Assembly (NCBI GenBank): GCA_002423145.1
Contig: DIUU01000016.1
Span: 1 to 64,000 of the forward strand
Direction of reading: 5' to 3'
DNA length: 64,000 nucleotides
Source: Acholeplasmataceae bacterium UBA6150
Lineage (GTDB): Bacteria > Bacillota_I > Bacilli_A > Acholeplasmatales > UBA5453
The translations under genes were made by a program, and so were the position numbers. Below the pieces are notes generated by a model. That model was not told the origin of the DNA. It saw nothing but the letters and a program-made list of their open reading frames with translations, and did not search any database. Below are positions 8,767 to 16,689 of this stretch, in pieces (the stretch's first letter is position 1; each line of letters starts with the position of its first letter).

Positions 8767-9274
8767 TAGCCACCTCTATTAATTTTTCACAAACGTATTT
8801 GTATAACCCGTTTCTTTGTTTAAATGTTTTATTGGGATGATTGAGTCCCAACGATTCAAAATCGATATGGAGTTGATCATATTTGAATATGAAGTTTTCA
8901 ACCCCTTGATGCATATATAAATCTGCTACCAAAGCACCCAAATCACCCATCTCTGGAAAATCGATGTGCTTATCATCAAATCCTAAAAATAGTGTTGTGC
9001 CTTCACCCAATTTGGATGTTAAATCGAAAAAGCCATTGGTTTGAAGGGTTAAATCGTGGATTAGGGAAAGGCCTAACCCCACTTTTCTTGTTTTTCGACT
9101 AGAATAACTAAATGTTCTGACTTTCATTAAAGTCGATTCGTCCATGCCTACCCCATTGTCTTTGAGGGTAACACGTAATAAACCTTGGTGAACGATGGAT
9201 AGTTCAATGAGACTCGCTTTCGCTTCAATCGAGTTTTGGACTAAATCGTATAAATAATCGGTGAATTTAGTCAT
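8750..9274 (-). CDS. GHKL-type ATP-binding protein (histidine-kinase-like ATPase domain)
   Basis: A 174-residue protein made of one HATPase_c domain and a short tail, with no dimerisation/phosphotransfer His domain. Visible motifs are the N-box (VQNSIEAKAS), the G1 box (DNGVGM) and the G2 box (VGLGLSL). Such stand-alone domains act as protein kinases on a partner or as anti-sigma-like switches. Members are known in clostridial hydrogenase operons, but their function is not settled. The start is set at the ATG at 9274, after the overlap with the PHP gene. It is the second of two such ATPases in this operon. Confidence 0.85.
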   Translation of the reverse strand: MTKFTDYLYDLVQNSIEAKASLIELSIVHQGLLRVTLKDNGVGMDESTLMKVRTFSYSSRKTRKVGLGLSLIHDLTLQTNGFFDLTSKLGEGTTLFLGFDDKHIDFPEMGDLGALVADLYMHQGVENFIFKYDQLHIDFESLGLNHPNKTFKQRNGLYKYVCEKLIEVANENTR

Positions 9275-9944
9275 GTTTGAACACCCTGAAGAACGCATCG
9301 ATGGATAATTCATCGAGTTCTAATTGGTTGTTATCGGTGACTTCTAATATATCGATGATCTGATGTGCATCCGAATTATATACATGATTTTTAGCCTGTT
9401 TTTTAGTCGGATCCTTAAATTCTATCCCATCGAGTGGGTAAGACTTCACATACGCTTTTCCACTTCTACTGGGTTTATCGATGTGTGCATATATCAAGAT
9501 ATGCGGGTAAGGCTTTAGGATTTCGATTAGGGTACTTAAATCCATTTCAACCGGATTAATCAATAAATAGGGATACTGTTCGATAAAATCATCGTGGATA
9601 TCACAAATCCATTGTTGTCCGTAGATTTCTTCTTGATTCATTATTTTCGGTAAAGCATCTTCTAATATTAAATCCACTTTCAAAGCATCTTCTAAGGTTT
9701 TGAAATAACACAACACATCGAAACCTTCTTTGACGGTGATTTCAACCCCAGGAATGAATAGTAAATCATAGCTATGGGATAATGCTTCACAGGTATTTAA
9801 TTGTTTCATGCTGTTGTGGTCTGTAACCGCAATGATTTTTAACCCTTTGAGGTTGGCCATATTGAATATATTGTTGGGTGTCATCAAGACATCCCCACAC
9901 GGGGATAAAATGCTGTGGATATGAAGATCATAAGGATACTTCAT
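9267..9944 (-). CDS. PHP domain metal-dependent phosphoesterase
   Basis: A 225-residue PHP protein. Metal-ligand motifs are visible in order: DLHIHS near the N terminus, VTDHNS, GVEIT, CDIHDD, YAHIDKP and NSDAH near the end. The family hydrolyses phosphate esters using two or three metal ions. The substrate here is unknown; a role in turning over a signal made or sensed by the neighbouring DRTGG and ATPase proteins is inference. It overlaps the DRTGG gene upstream by 4 bases and the ATPase downstream by 8. Confidence 0.9.
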   Translation of the reverse strand: MKYPYDLHIHSILSPCGDVLMTPNNIFNMANLKGLKIIAVTDHNSMKQLNTCEALSHSYDLLFIPGVEITVKEGFDVLCYFKTLEDALKVDLILEDALPKIMNQEEIYGQQWICDIHDDFIEQYPYLLINPVEMDLSTLIEILKPYPHILIYAHIDKPSRSGKAYVKSYPLDGIEFKDPTKKQAKNHVYNSDAHQIIDILEVTDNNQLELDELSIDAFFRVFKHD

Positions 9945-10276
9945 AGGATGCCTCGTTTAACCATATCCACGATGACTTCGTGTGTTAAGTAGTCGGTTTT
10001 CACCAACGTAATCTCTTCGATTATCGCTTTTTGAATGAATGAGTCGGATACTTCTGCGTCTTTCGTTAAAATGATTAAGTTAAAATCCAACATCAACGCC
10101 AGATTGAGCGTTGAATTCGATGAAATCATCGTAATCAAAGCCATATCAGGCTTCATGTGTTTGATCGCTGTTGATAATAAGTCAGTCGCGTAGACCCCTT
10201 CGAAATGGAGGTCTTCTTGACTTTGTGTGAGGATGTCATAATGATTATTTTGAAGTAGTACGGATAATCTAGGCAT
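9941..10276 (-). CDS. DRTGG domain protein (second copy)
   Basis: A 111-residue protein with the alpha/beta layout of a DRTGG domain, a fold also seen near CBS domains and in phosphotransacetylases and thought to bind small ligands. It is weakly similar to the other DRTGG protein in this operon (LITMIS and LNLALMLDFNLIILTKDAEV against its LITGL and MLDVDVVLLVRGKI). The start at 10276 follows TAGGTGAACGCG. It overlaps the ATPase gene upstream by 8 bases and the PHP gene by 4. The ligand is unknown. Confidence 0.75.
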   Translation of the reverse strand: MPRLSVLLQNNHYDILTQSQEDLHFEGVYATDLLSTAIKHMKPDMALITMISSNSTLNLALMLDFNLIILTKDAEVSDSFIQKAIIEEITLVKTDYLTHEVIVDMVKRGIL

Positions 10277-10694
10277 CGCGTTCACCTACTTTAAACTGAA
10301 TTTTTAAATGGGTGCCTCGAGGACTCGAATGAATGGTCAAACGGTCTGAGAGTTCTTTGATGTTATTCAATCCCATCCCCGCACCAAATCCATTGATGTG
10401 GGCGATTTGATTGGCTGTAGAATACCCTTTTTTCATGGCGAGTTCAATGTCTATAATGCCTGGACCATCGTCATAAAAATTGAGTTCAATCAAATCTTCT
10501 ACGATTTCATACGTCATATACCCACCCACAGAGTGGATTACAATATTGATTTCTGCTTCATAGGAGGCAGAACACACTCGATTGACAAAACGTCTTGGGT
10601 AATGGGCATCGCCTTTTAACAAGCGTTTGAGGTCAGAGGAGGCTCGTCCCGCTAAATCAAAATTGCCAGCGATGATTTGGTGTTCTTTTACCAT
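10269..10694 (-). CDS. GHKL-type ATP-binding protein, RsbW-like
   Basis: A 141-residue single HATPase_c domain with the N-box (NRVCSASYEAEINI), G1 (DDGPGI) and G2 (GFGAGMGLNNI). It looks like an anti-sigma factor or serine kinase of the RsbW/SpoIIAB type. It lies between the two DRTGG genes and overlaps both neighbours by 7-8 bases. Having two different stand-alone ATPases in one operon suggests a regulatory or assembly cascade attached to the hydrogenase. The target is unknown. Confidence 0.87.
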   Translation of the reverse strand: MVKEHQIIAGNFDLAGRASSDLKRLLKGDAHYPRRFVNRVCSASYEAEINIVIHSVGGYMTYEIVEDLIELNFYDDGPGIIDIELAMKKGYSTANQIAHINGFGAGMGLNNIKELSDRLTIHSSPRGTHLKIQFKVGERDA

Positions 10695-11071
10695 TGGATA
10701 TTATATTTAACGCCTCGTATGCCCTTTTCAAATAAAATACCACTCGCATTGAACATCGTGGTTTCTGTTGAAAGTAACATCACGCCGGCTTCATGTGCTA
10801 ATAAAATGACTTTTTCAGAAGGGATTTTTCCTCTAACCAACAACACGACATCGACATCGAGCATCTCTGCGGTGCGAATCGATTGTTGAGTAGCGAGCCC
10901 TGTAATTAAAATCGTATGTTCTAGGATGGTTTGGTCTTTCACAGAATTCATGATGACCAACGCATCACTCATCAAATCGGAACAAAAAGCAAAGTTAATA
11001 TCTTTGTCTTTCATTAAGGATGGCGTGTAGCTTTTCGCATCCATCCATTGCATGAGTTCGTTAAGCTTCAT
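10688..11071 (-). CDS. DRTGG domain protein (first copy)
   Basis: A 127-residue protein matching the DRTGG domain. Recognisable parts are FCSDLMSDAL, ILITGLATQQSIRTAEML, VDVVLLVRGKIPSEKVI and the LLSTETTMFNASGIL segment. These domains bind ligands or act as partner-docking modules. I set the start at the ATG at 11071, since the upstream extension lies inside hydC. The gene overlaps hydC by 11 bases and the ATPase gene by 7, so it is strictly co-translated. Function in the hydrogenase system is unknown. Confidence 0.82.
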   Translation of the reverse strand: MKLNELMQWMDAKSYTPSLMKDKDINFAFCSDLMSDALVIMNSVKDQTILEHTILITGLATQQSIRTAEMLDVDVVLLVRGKIPSEKVILLAHEAGVMLLSTETTMFNASGILFEKGIRGVKYNIQW

Positions 11072-11558
11072 TTTTAAATTCCTTAAGTTCTTTGATGATG
11101 TCTTTAACTTTTGAAACATTGGCATTCCCATGAATCGCACCATCCACAGAAAAAACCGGAGCTAAGCCACACGCACCAATACAACGTGTCGATACAAGGG
11201 TTATTTTTCCATCAGGTGTAGTTTCTTTTTCTTTGATTTTTAGTTCGTTTTCTAAGGTTTCCATGATGTTTTTAGAACCCCTGACATAGCAGGCAGTACC
11301 TAAACATACGGATACTGTGTGGTCTCCTTTTGGGGTAACTGAAAAGTTGCCATAAAAAGTGACAACGCCATTGATCTTCGCAATACTCTCGCCAAGTTCT
11401 TCAGAAATGATTTTTTGAATCGTTAGTGGAATATAGCCAAAAATGGACTGAGCATCATGCAATGTAGGCATGAGTGGTCCCGGTTTTTGCTTGTTTTCCG
11501 CCATTTTAACATAAAAAAGATTGAGCTTTTCTTCGCAAATGTGTTCTTTCATATTCAT
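11061..11558 (-). CDS. hydC: NuoE-like 2Fe-2S subunit of the hydrogenase
   Basis: A 165-residue subunit with a helical N-terminal part and a thioredoxin-like 2Fe-2S domain. Cluster cysteines lie in CLGTACYVRG and TRCIGACGLAP, the NuoE/HydC arrangement. It is thought to hand electrons to or from the flavin subunit HydB in the HydABC complex. It is the first gene of the operon. The start at 11558 (MNMKEHI) follows GGGAGAAAA; an in-frame ATG two codons later is also possible. Confidence 0.93.
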   Translation of the reverse strand: MNMKEHICEEKLNLFYVKMAENKQKPGPLMPTLHDAQSIFGYIPLTIQKIISEELGESIAKINGVVTFYGNFSVTPKGDHTVSVCLGTACYVRGSKNIMETLENELKIKEKETTPDGKITLVSTRCIGACGLAPVFSVDGAIHGNANVSKVKDIIKELKEFKNEA

Positions 11559-11592
11559 TTTTCTCCCGTAATGTATCGTTAATTACACCCTC

Positions 11593-11601
11593 ATTCTATC
11601 A
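11593..11601 (-). promoter_or_regulatory. Possible extended -10 promoter of the hyd operon
   Basis: Minus-strand TGATAGAAT is an extended -10 element 35 bases before hydC. No good -35 box is seen at the right distance, so this is only a suggestion. Confidence 0.35.
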
Positions 11602-11701
11602 TAACTTTTATGAAATAATAGACACTAAATTAGAACTTTTACACATAATAAAAATGATAACGGTTTCAAATGTAAAAACCAATAAAATCCGCATTATATC
11701 G

Positions 11702-11730
11702 AAAAAAAAGTCCATTTTTGTGGACTCTTT
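11702..11730 (-). terminator. Terminator of the GH3 gene
   Basis: A stem AAAGTCCA/TGGACT(C)TTT is followed on the minus strand by eight T, 40 bases after the GH3 stop codon. It separates that gene from the hydrogenase operon. Confidence 0.8.
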
Positions 11731-11770
11731 ATCATAAGTATAAATTGGATAGTGATCAGTTTTGTTCTTT

Positions 11771-13600
11771 TTAGTTTGGATAGGATAAACCAAAACCATA
11801 AGGGAACAAATAATCCTCTGGATTGTAATTGGGTTGAAGCATGGTATGTGCTGCTTGATTGACTGTTCTTGGATAGATGTAAGGTAATGTTCCTACAAAG
11901 TTATAATCCCCATACAATACATCAGCAATCCCACCACCTTCAGTACCTGGTAAAAACGCCATCACAAACGCATCAAAATCATCGATATAGTCGGTTACTA
12001 ACAGGGGTTTACTACTGAGCATTATGGTAATGACTGGAATATTCGCATTTTTCACTTGGTTAATCCAAGTCAAGTTTTGTGTATAGGCTGTGTCATCAAT
12101 CAAGGATAATCCGACCGAATCCCCCATCATTTCAGCGTGAGGTTTTTCTGATAATACCAAGATGATGGCATCGGCTTGGTGGATATCATTCATACTGGTA
12201 TAGACTTGACCTGATGTGACATCTCTGAATGCTTTTACAATCGATGTACCAGCGATATTTAAGTTATCACTACCTTGCCAAGTCATTGTCCAACCACCCG
12301 ATTGAATACCGATGTTGTTCGAACCTTGACCGACGATTAAAAGATTCGCATCCTTTTTCAAAGGTAATACATTTTGATCGTTTTTCAGTAATACCAGTGA
12401 TTCTCTTACCGCTTGCCTAGCAATACTCAAACTGTGGGCATTACGTAAATCTGCAGCTATTCTTTCTTTCGGTTCAAATAGACCCATTTCATACTTCACA
12501 GTTAAGATGCGTCCTACCGCATCATTGATTCTCGCATATGGAATTTCACCCGATTGTACACCGATTTTGATCGCTGCAATGGTATCTTCAAAATTATGTG
12601 GTTGCATCAACATATCGATGCCCGCATTGATTGCCTCAGCGACTTTCAAATTAAACGATGGTTTGTTGATGTTATCAATCCCATTATAGTCGGATATAAC
12701 AAACCCTTTGAAACCCAAATCACCTTTTAAAACATCGGTAATCATGTGTTTATTTTCATGCATTTGAAGTCCGTTTAAACTGCTGTATGAAATCATAATG
12801 GTTTTTACACCAGCTTCAATCGCTTCACGGTATAAAGGTATGTGGATATTTTCCAAATCTGCTTCTGTAATGACGGCGTTCCCACGGTCGAGTTTACCAC
12901 CCAATCCTGTCCCATAAACCGTATAACCATCACCGATAAAATGTTTCGCTGAAGCGGCGATGTTGTAGGTTTGTAATCCTTCAATGTAGGGTTTGATCAG
13001 GTTCATGGCGGTGGCTGGGTTTTCACCAAAGGTTTCATAGGTTCGACCCCATCGCTTATCTTTGAGGATGCCTAAAGAGGGTGAAAAATTATAGGTTAAT
13101 CCCGTTTGTGCTATCTCATACGCTGTGATTTCTCCAATTTCACGCATCAACTCAGGGTTATTGGCAGCGGCCAATCCGATATTGTGGGGGAAAATGGTTG
13201 CGTTTAATAGATTGCCATGGCCGTGGACAGCATCCACGCCATAAATCACTGGAATACCCGATGAACTCAATAAAGATCCGCGATAAAAGGTATCATACAT
13301 AAAATACCAGTTATTCACATTGTTGGGGTTGGGAACATTGCCACCACCATTTAAAACGGAACCTATATTAAGGTTTTTAGCTTGTTCTACTGTGATACCA
13401 TTATTGTTATTAGTACGTTCAGCTTGAATCATTTGTCCCGCTTTTTCATCGAGTGATAAATGATTTAACCACCATTCTACTTTTTCTTCAATGGTATTTA
13501 AGTCATCTGGCCCCTCAATGGGTTTGGGTGTTTGATTTTGACAGGCAACGATCACTACCAACAATAATAGGGTGAGGACAATATGATAGATTTTTTTCAC
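11771..13600 (-). CDS. Glycoside hydrolase family 3 lipoprotein (beta-glucosidase-like)
   Basis: A 609-residue exported enzyme. The signal peptide ends in the lipobox VIVAC with Cys20, so it is membrane anchored on the outside. The GH3 N-terminal barrel holds KH219-220 (AASAKHFIGDG) and the catalytic nucleophile Asp304 in FVISDYNG. The C-terminal sandwich has LVLLKND and AFLPGTEGGGIADVLYG. It would release glucose or another sugar from the non-reducing end of beta-glycosides; the exact substrate is not visible. It is a single-gene unit with its own promoter, a cre-like operator and a terminator. Confidence 0.93.
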   Translation of the reverse strand: MKKIYHIVLTLLLLVVIVACQNQTPKPIEGPDDLNTIEEKVEWWLNHLSLDEKAGQMIQAERTNNNNGITVEQAKNLNIGSVLNGGGNVPNPNNVNNWYFMYDTFYRGSLLSSSGIPVIYGVDAVHGHGNLLNATIFPHNIGLAAANNPELMREIGEITAYEIAQTGLTYNFSPSLGILKDKRWGRTYETFGENPATAMNLIKPYIEGLQTYNIAASAKHFIGDGYTVYGTGLGGKLDRGNAVITEADLENIHIPLYREAIEAGVKTIMISYSSLNGLQMHENKHMITDVLKGDLGFKGFVISDYNGIDNINKPSFNLKVAEAINAGIDMLMQPHNFEDTIAAIKIGVQSGEIPYARINDAVGRILTVKYEMGLFEPKERIAADLRNAHSLSIARQAVRESLVLLKNDQNVLPLKKDANLLIVGQGSNNIGIQSGGWTMTWQGSDNLNIAGTSIVKAFRDVTSGQVYTSMNDIHQADAIILVLSEKPHAEMMGDSVGLSLIDDTAYTQNLTWINQVKNANIPVITIMLSSKPLLVTDYIDDFDAFVMAFLPGTEGGGIADVLYGDYNFVGTLPYIYPRTVNQAAHTMLQPNYNPEDYLFPYGFGLSYPN

Positions 13601-13654
13601 AGTAATTCTCCTTAGTTCGTTTGGCTTTAATCGATAATATCACTTAAATTGATA

Positions 13655-13671
13655 AGGAAACCGATTTCATC
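13655..13671. promoter_or_regulatory. cre/LacI-type operator before the GH3 gene
   Basis: Minus-strand ATGAAATCGGTTTCC matches the catabolite-responsive consensus (WTGNAANCGNWNNCW) at all but the last place. It lies just downstream of the predicted transcription start, where a bound CcpA or LacI-type repressor would block transcription. Confidence 0.55.
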
Positions 13672-13683
13672 AACGACATTCCC

Positions 13684-13712
13684 ATTATAACCGAGGTGTC
13701 ATCAGATGTAAA
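13684..13712 (-). promoter_or_regulatory. Promoter of the GH3 gene
   Basis: TTTACA (13712-13707) and TATAAT (13689-13684) with a 17-base spacer on the minus strand. Confidence 0.8.
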
Positions 13713-13734
13713 TGATTTGATTGGAATCTAAATC

Positions 13735-13764
13735 AAAAAAAAGTCCGGTTAATTGGACTTTTTT
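13735..13764 (-). terminator. Terminator of the fatty acid operon
   Basis: A 10-bp stem AAAAAAGTCC/GGACTTTTTT with an 8-base loop ends in a T run on the minus strand, just after the last gene of the acc-fab operon. Confidence 0.82.
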
Positions 13765-13771
13765 GAATGTT

Positions 13772-15184
13772 TTACGATAACAATATATCGAGTACTTTAT
13801 TGGCTGAATAACTGTAGGTTTCTAAATTGATATAGGGGCTTAAATGCTTTAAATCATCGCCTGCAGTGACCAGTGGTAATTCATCGTTACCATCTTTACG
13901 TTTTTGACCCAGTCCAATGCCTGCGACTAACCCATTACATAAACATTTACGACCAACCGTGTCTTCGATTTTTCCACCTTTTCTGATGTAATCATCGACA
14001 GGTTCTGAAGGACAGCGGTACCCTAAAGTACCATTGTCTTTACGATAGGCTTCTCTTAAATAGCCTAAATCACATACACGACGACGTGCTTGATAAACCG
14101 CTTCTTCAGACAGGGTACCTTCAATATTCGCTACTTTAAACGGAAACCCTGTAGGGGAGGCCTTGATGTCTGTTTTGACACGAATATCCCCTGAAACCAC
14201 TTGTTTCAATACACGTTTTTTCAATTCTTTTTCAAATCCAGATTCATCTGAAAAAGCGAAAGCTGTACCGACTTGAATCCCCACCGCACCCAGCGATAGG
14301 GCTTTGGATAAACCTTCATGGTTACCATATCCACCAGCCAACCAAAAAGGCATATTGATTGCCTTGAGGGCTTCAAAATCTACCAAATCCCGTTCACCAT
14401 ACACGGGCTCTCCCGATTCAGTGATTGGGTATCTACCGCGTGGTGGTGCGTTGTGTCCGCCCGCAATGGGCATTTCAACAACGAACCCATCCGGTGAACC
14501 AAATTCACTTTTCATCAAATAGGTTGCTAAAGTATGCGAACCCACAATGGCTAAAAACTGTGGTCGAGTTAATGTCGGTAAGTCTTCCCCTTGGGCGAAT
14601 GCTCTGGGTGAAAAAGTCGACATTTCAACATCGGTTTTGACTTCGTTCACGACTTTGATTGGGATACTAACGTCTTCATGTTTGAAGAGTTTGTTGATGA
14701 CATCTGGCATCCGGTGAGGGATCCCAGCACCCATCAAAATGAAATCGACACCAGCGAGAATCGCACCATACACAGAAGCCAATGTAGGGAATTGGATTTT
14801 TTCTAAGAAGTTGATTCCAACCACCCCTAGATGACCTTGTTTGGCGAGGTGGACTTCAACGAAGTTCGCAACCACAATCAGATCATTTAAGTCATCACTC
14901 GGATGAATGGTAGGCATTTCAACCATTTTAAATGGATCGTTTTCTGATTTCAATGAGAATCGTTTTTGAATGCGTTCGATCACTTTTTTAAATGGGAAGT
15001 GTTTCATCGCTTCAACATAAGCTTCGTTGCCTTTTTGCATGAGTCTTCTCGCGAACGTTAATCCGAGTGCGGTTCCTGAGACCACACCGAGTTGTCCTCG
15101 ACGCGATACGGTATTGGCGAGTTGTACGGAGCTTACGCCCACGCCCATACCGCCTTGGATGATTTTAGGTAAAGATAGTTTCAT
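13772..15184 (-). CDS. Nitronate monooxygenase-like FMN enzyme
   Basis: A 470-residue TIM-barrel flavoprotein of the nitronate monooxygenase/2-nitropropane dioxygenase superfamily (start LPKIIQGGMGVGVS; GG-rich phosphate-binding motifs AGGHNAPP, LAGGYGNHEG and GAVGIQVGTAFA). The C-terminal part has a Cys-rich stretch (RRRVC, YRCPSEP, GRKCLCNG) absent from the FabK in this operon. Related enzymes include PfaD-type enoyl reductases. Its place as last gene of the fatty-acid operon, 24 bases after bioY, suggests a role in acyl-chain reduction or flavin-based detoxification; neither is proven. RBS AAAGGAAC. Confidence 0.8.
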   Translation of the reverse strand: MKLSLPKIIQGGMGVGVSSVQLANTVSRRGQLGVVSGTALGLTFARRLMQKGNEAYVEAMKHFPFKKVIERIQKRFSLKSENDPFKMVEMPTIHPSDDLNDLIVVANFVEVHLAKQGHLGVVGINFLEKIQFPTLASVYGAILAGVDFILMGAGIPHRMPDVINKLFKHEDVSIPIKVVNEVKTDVEMSTFSPRAFAQGEDLPTLTRPQFLAIVGSHTLATYLMKSEFGSPDGFVVEMPIAGGHNAPPRGRYPITESGEPVYGERDLVDFEALKAINMPFWLAGGYGNHEGLSKALSLGAVGIQVGTAFAFSDESGFEKELKKRVLKQVVSGDIRVKTDIKASPTGFPFKVANIEGTLSEEAVYQARRRVCDLGYLREAYRKDNGTLGYRCPSEPVDDYIRKGGKIEDTVGRKCLCNGLVAGIGLGQKRKDGNDELPLVTAGDDLKHLSPYINLETYSYSANKVLDILLS

Positions 15185-15208
15185 TACAGTTCCTTTACGG
15201 GGGTTGCC

Positions 15209-15745
15209 CTAATGTGTAGATAGTTCATATAGCGATGGCATTTTTCTGTACACAGTATGTGCGATTAAAACCTTGATGATATCAAGTGGCACAAATGGAA
15301 GTAATATGAGTAAAGCATTCAAATACGATAACGATAATACATAAGCGAGCCAAATGGCTGAGAATCCATACAATATAACGATGCCAAAGAAAAATGTCAT
15401 TAGAAAATCATGAACAAATCGCTTATCTTTGGATTTAAATCTTGAAATACCATAGGTCACGATGGGAAACAGTACTAAGAATCCCCCTGTAGGTCCTAAG
15501 ATGGCTGATAATCCACTGGTTCCACCTGAAAATACAGGTAAACCCAATAGACCCAACATTAAATACAAGGTCACCGTCATAAAAGCATCGTTTTTGTTGA
15601 ATAGAAATGCGATTAAGAAAATGACGAAGGTCTGAATCGTGAATGGCACACTACCAAAAACGATGATGGGGGGTACAGCATAAACCGATACACATAAAAC
15701 TGCGGTCATCGCAGCTATCCTAATCATTTGGTTGAGTTTTGTCAT
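15209..15745 (-). CDS. bioY: BioY biotin transporter substrate-binding subunit
   Basis: A 178-residue membrane protein with about six spans, the S-component of the biotin ECF transporter (FGSVPFTIQTF, GLLGLPVFSGGTSG, LGPTGGFL are family motifs). It captures biotin from outside. The ECF module (EcfA, EcfA', EcfT) is not in the window, so it must borrow one or act alone. Start chosen at 15745 because GGAG lies six bases before it; the longer reading would overlap birA. One base separates it from the birA stop. Biotin uptake fits the biotin-dependent carboxylase of the same operon. Confidence 0.93.
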   Translation of the reverse strand: MTKLNQMIRIAAMTAVLCVSVYAVPPIIVFGSVPFTIQTFVIFLIAFLFNKNDAFMTVTLYLMLGLLGLPVFSGGTSGLSAILGPTGGFLVLFPIVTYGISRFKSKDKRFVHDFLMTFFFGIVILYGFSAIWLAYVLSLSYLNALLILLPFVPLDIIKVLIAHTVYRKMPSLYELSTH

Positions 15746-15746
15746 G

Positions 15747-16262
15747 TCATGCTCCATATGTGGATAACAAGTGCTGAACCAATTGTCCAAACAAGTCATC
15801 TATAGGGTACGTTTGTTGTGTTTCTAAACACATCGATGTGGCATTCAATCCAGCAAATTGGGTTTGATTGACATTCAAGCCAAAACCAATCACGACATAC
15901 GTAAACTGATCGGCTTCACTTTGGGTTTCTGTCAAGATACCACATATCTTTTTGGTTTTGACATAAATATCATTGGGGGCTTTGAATGTCGTTTGTAATC
16001 CAGCCCTTTCTAAGAATGTCAATAACCCTTGTTCAATCCATTGTTTGTGGTGTTCAACTCGACTCAAAGGCACGGCTTTCAATAACACAGAGCATAAAAT
16101 ATTTTCATTCGGTGCCGATGCCCAGGTGCGGTCAAATTGACCTCTCCCTTGGGTTTGATGTCTTGTCCGAACGAAGGTTAAATGGTTCAATGCGGCGTGA
16201 TATGTTTTTAAAAAGGTATTGGTTGAATCGAGTGTTTTATATTCTAAAACGGTATAGCTCAT
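15747..16262 (-). CDS. birA: Biotin-[acetyl-CoA-carboxylase] ligase, short form
   Basis: A 171-residue biotin protein ligase that makes biotinyl-AMP and attaches biotin to AccB. Visible motifs are STNTFLK, QTQGRGQFDRTW (the GRGRxxR-type adenylate loop) and the substrate loop APNDIYVKTKKICGILTE. It has no N-terminal DNA-binding domain, and it also lacks the roughly 45-residue C-terminal SH3-like domain of most ligases. It ends soon after the GFGLNVNQ strand and a short helix. It therefore cannot be a biotin repressor. It shares TGATG with fabZ. Confidence 0.9.
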   Translation of the reverse strand: MSYTVLEYKTLDSTNTFLKTYHAALNHLTFVRTRHQTQGRGQFDRTWASAPNENILCSVLLKAVPLSRVEHHKQWIEQGLLTFLERAGLQTTFKAPNDIYVKTKKICGILTETQSEADQFTYVVIGFGLNVNQTQFAGLNATSMCLETQQTYPIDDLFGQLVQHLLSTYGA

Positions 16263-16687
16263 CAGCTGCCTACAGCGAAGGATATATTCGCTTCACAGAC
16301 CAATTCACCATTGACATAGGCTTTACCTTGACCAAATCCAAAAGGACCTCTGACCTTGGTGATTTCACACTCTAGAACGAGTTCATCGCCTGGGTAGACA
16401 CTCTTACGAAATTTAGCAGATTCAATGCCTGTAAAAAAGGCAATCTTCCCTTGATAGGTTTCTGAGGACAACAACGCTACCGCGCCGACTTGTGCCAAAG
16501 ACTCAATGATGAGGACCCCTGGCATGACAGGTTTGGTCGGAAAATGACCTCTAAAAAAGTCTTCAGTGGGTTTGACATATTTTACACCAATGGCCTTCTT
16601 TAATGGTTCGAGAAAACGAATTTCATCGATCATTAAGAACGGGTCACGGTGAGGGAGAATTTGTTTGATTTGTTCTTGATTTAACAT
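16262..16687 (-). CDS. fabZ: 3-hydroxyacyl-ACP dehydratase FabZ
   Basis: A 141-residue hot-dog fold enzyme that dehydrates 3-hydroxyacyl-ACP in each elongation cycle. The catalytic His lies in LPHRDPFLMID, and the catalytic Glu in PGVLIIESLAQVGA. Length is normal. It starts 2 bases after fabF and its TGA overlaps the birA start. Confidence 0.97.
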   Translation of the reverse strand: MLNQEQIKQILPHRDPFLMIDEIRFLEPLKKAIGVKYVKPTEDFFRGHFPTKPVMPGVLIIESLAQVGAVALLSSETYQGKIAFFTGIESAKFRKSVYPGDELVLECEITKVRGPFGFGQGKAYVNGELVCEANISFAVGS

Positions 16688-16689
16688 AA

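Noticed and set aside
8750..9274. A two-component histidine kinase in the hyd operon
   Set aside because: Only the ATPase domain is present. There is no His-containing dimerisation domain and no partner response regulator.
11608..11799. A 63-codon minus-strand frame after the GH3 gene
   Set aside because: It overlaps the end of the GH3 gene and its terminator, and has no ribosome site.
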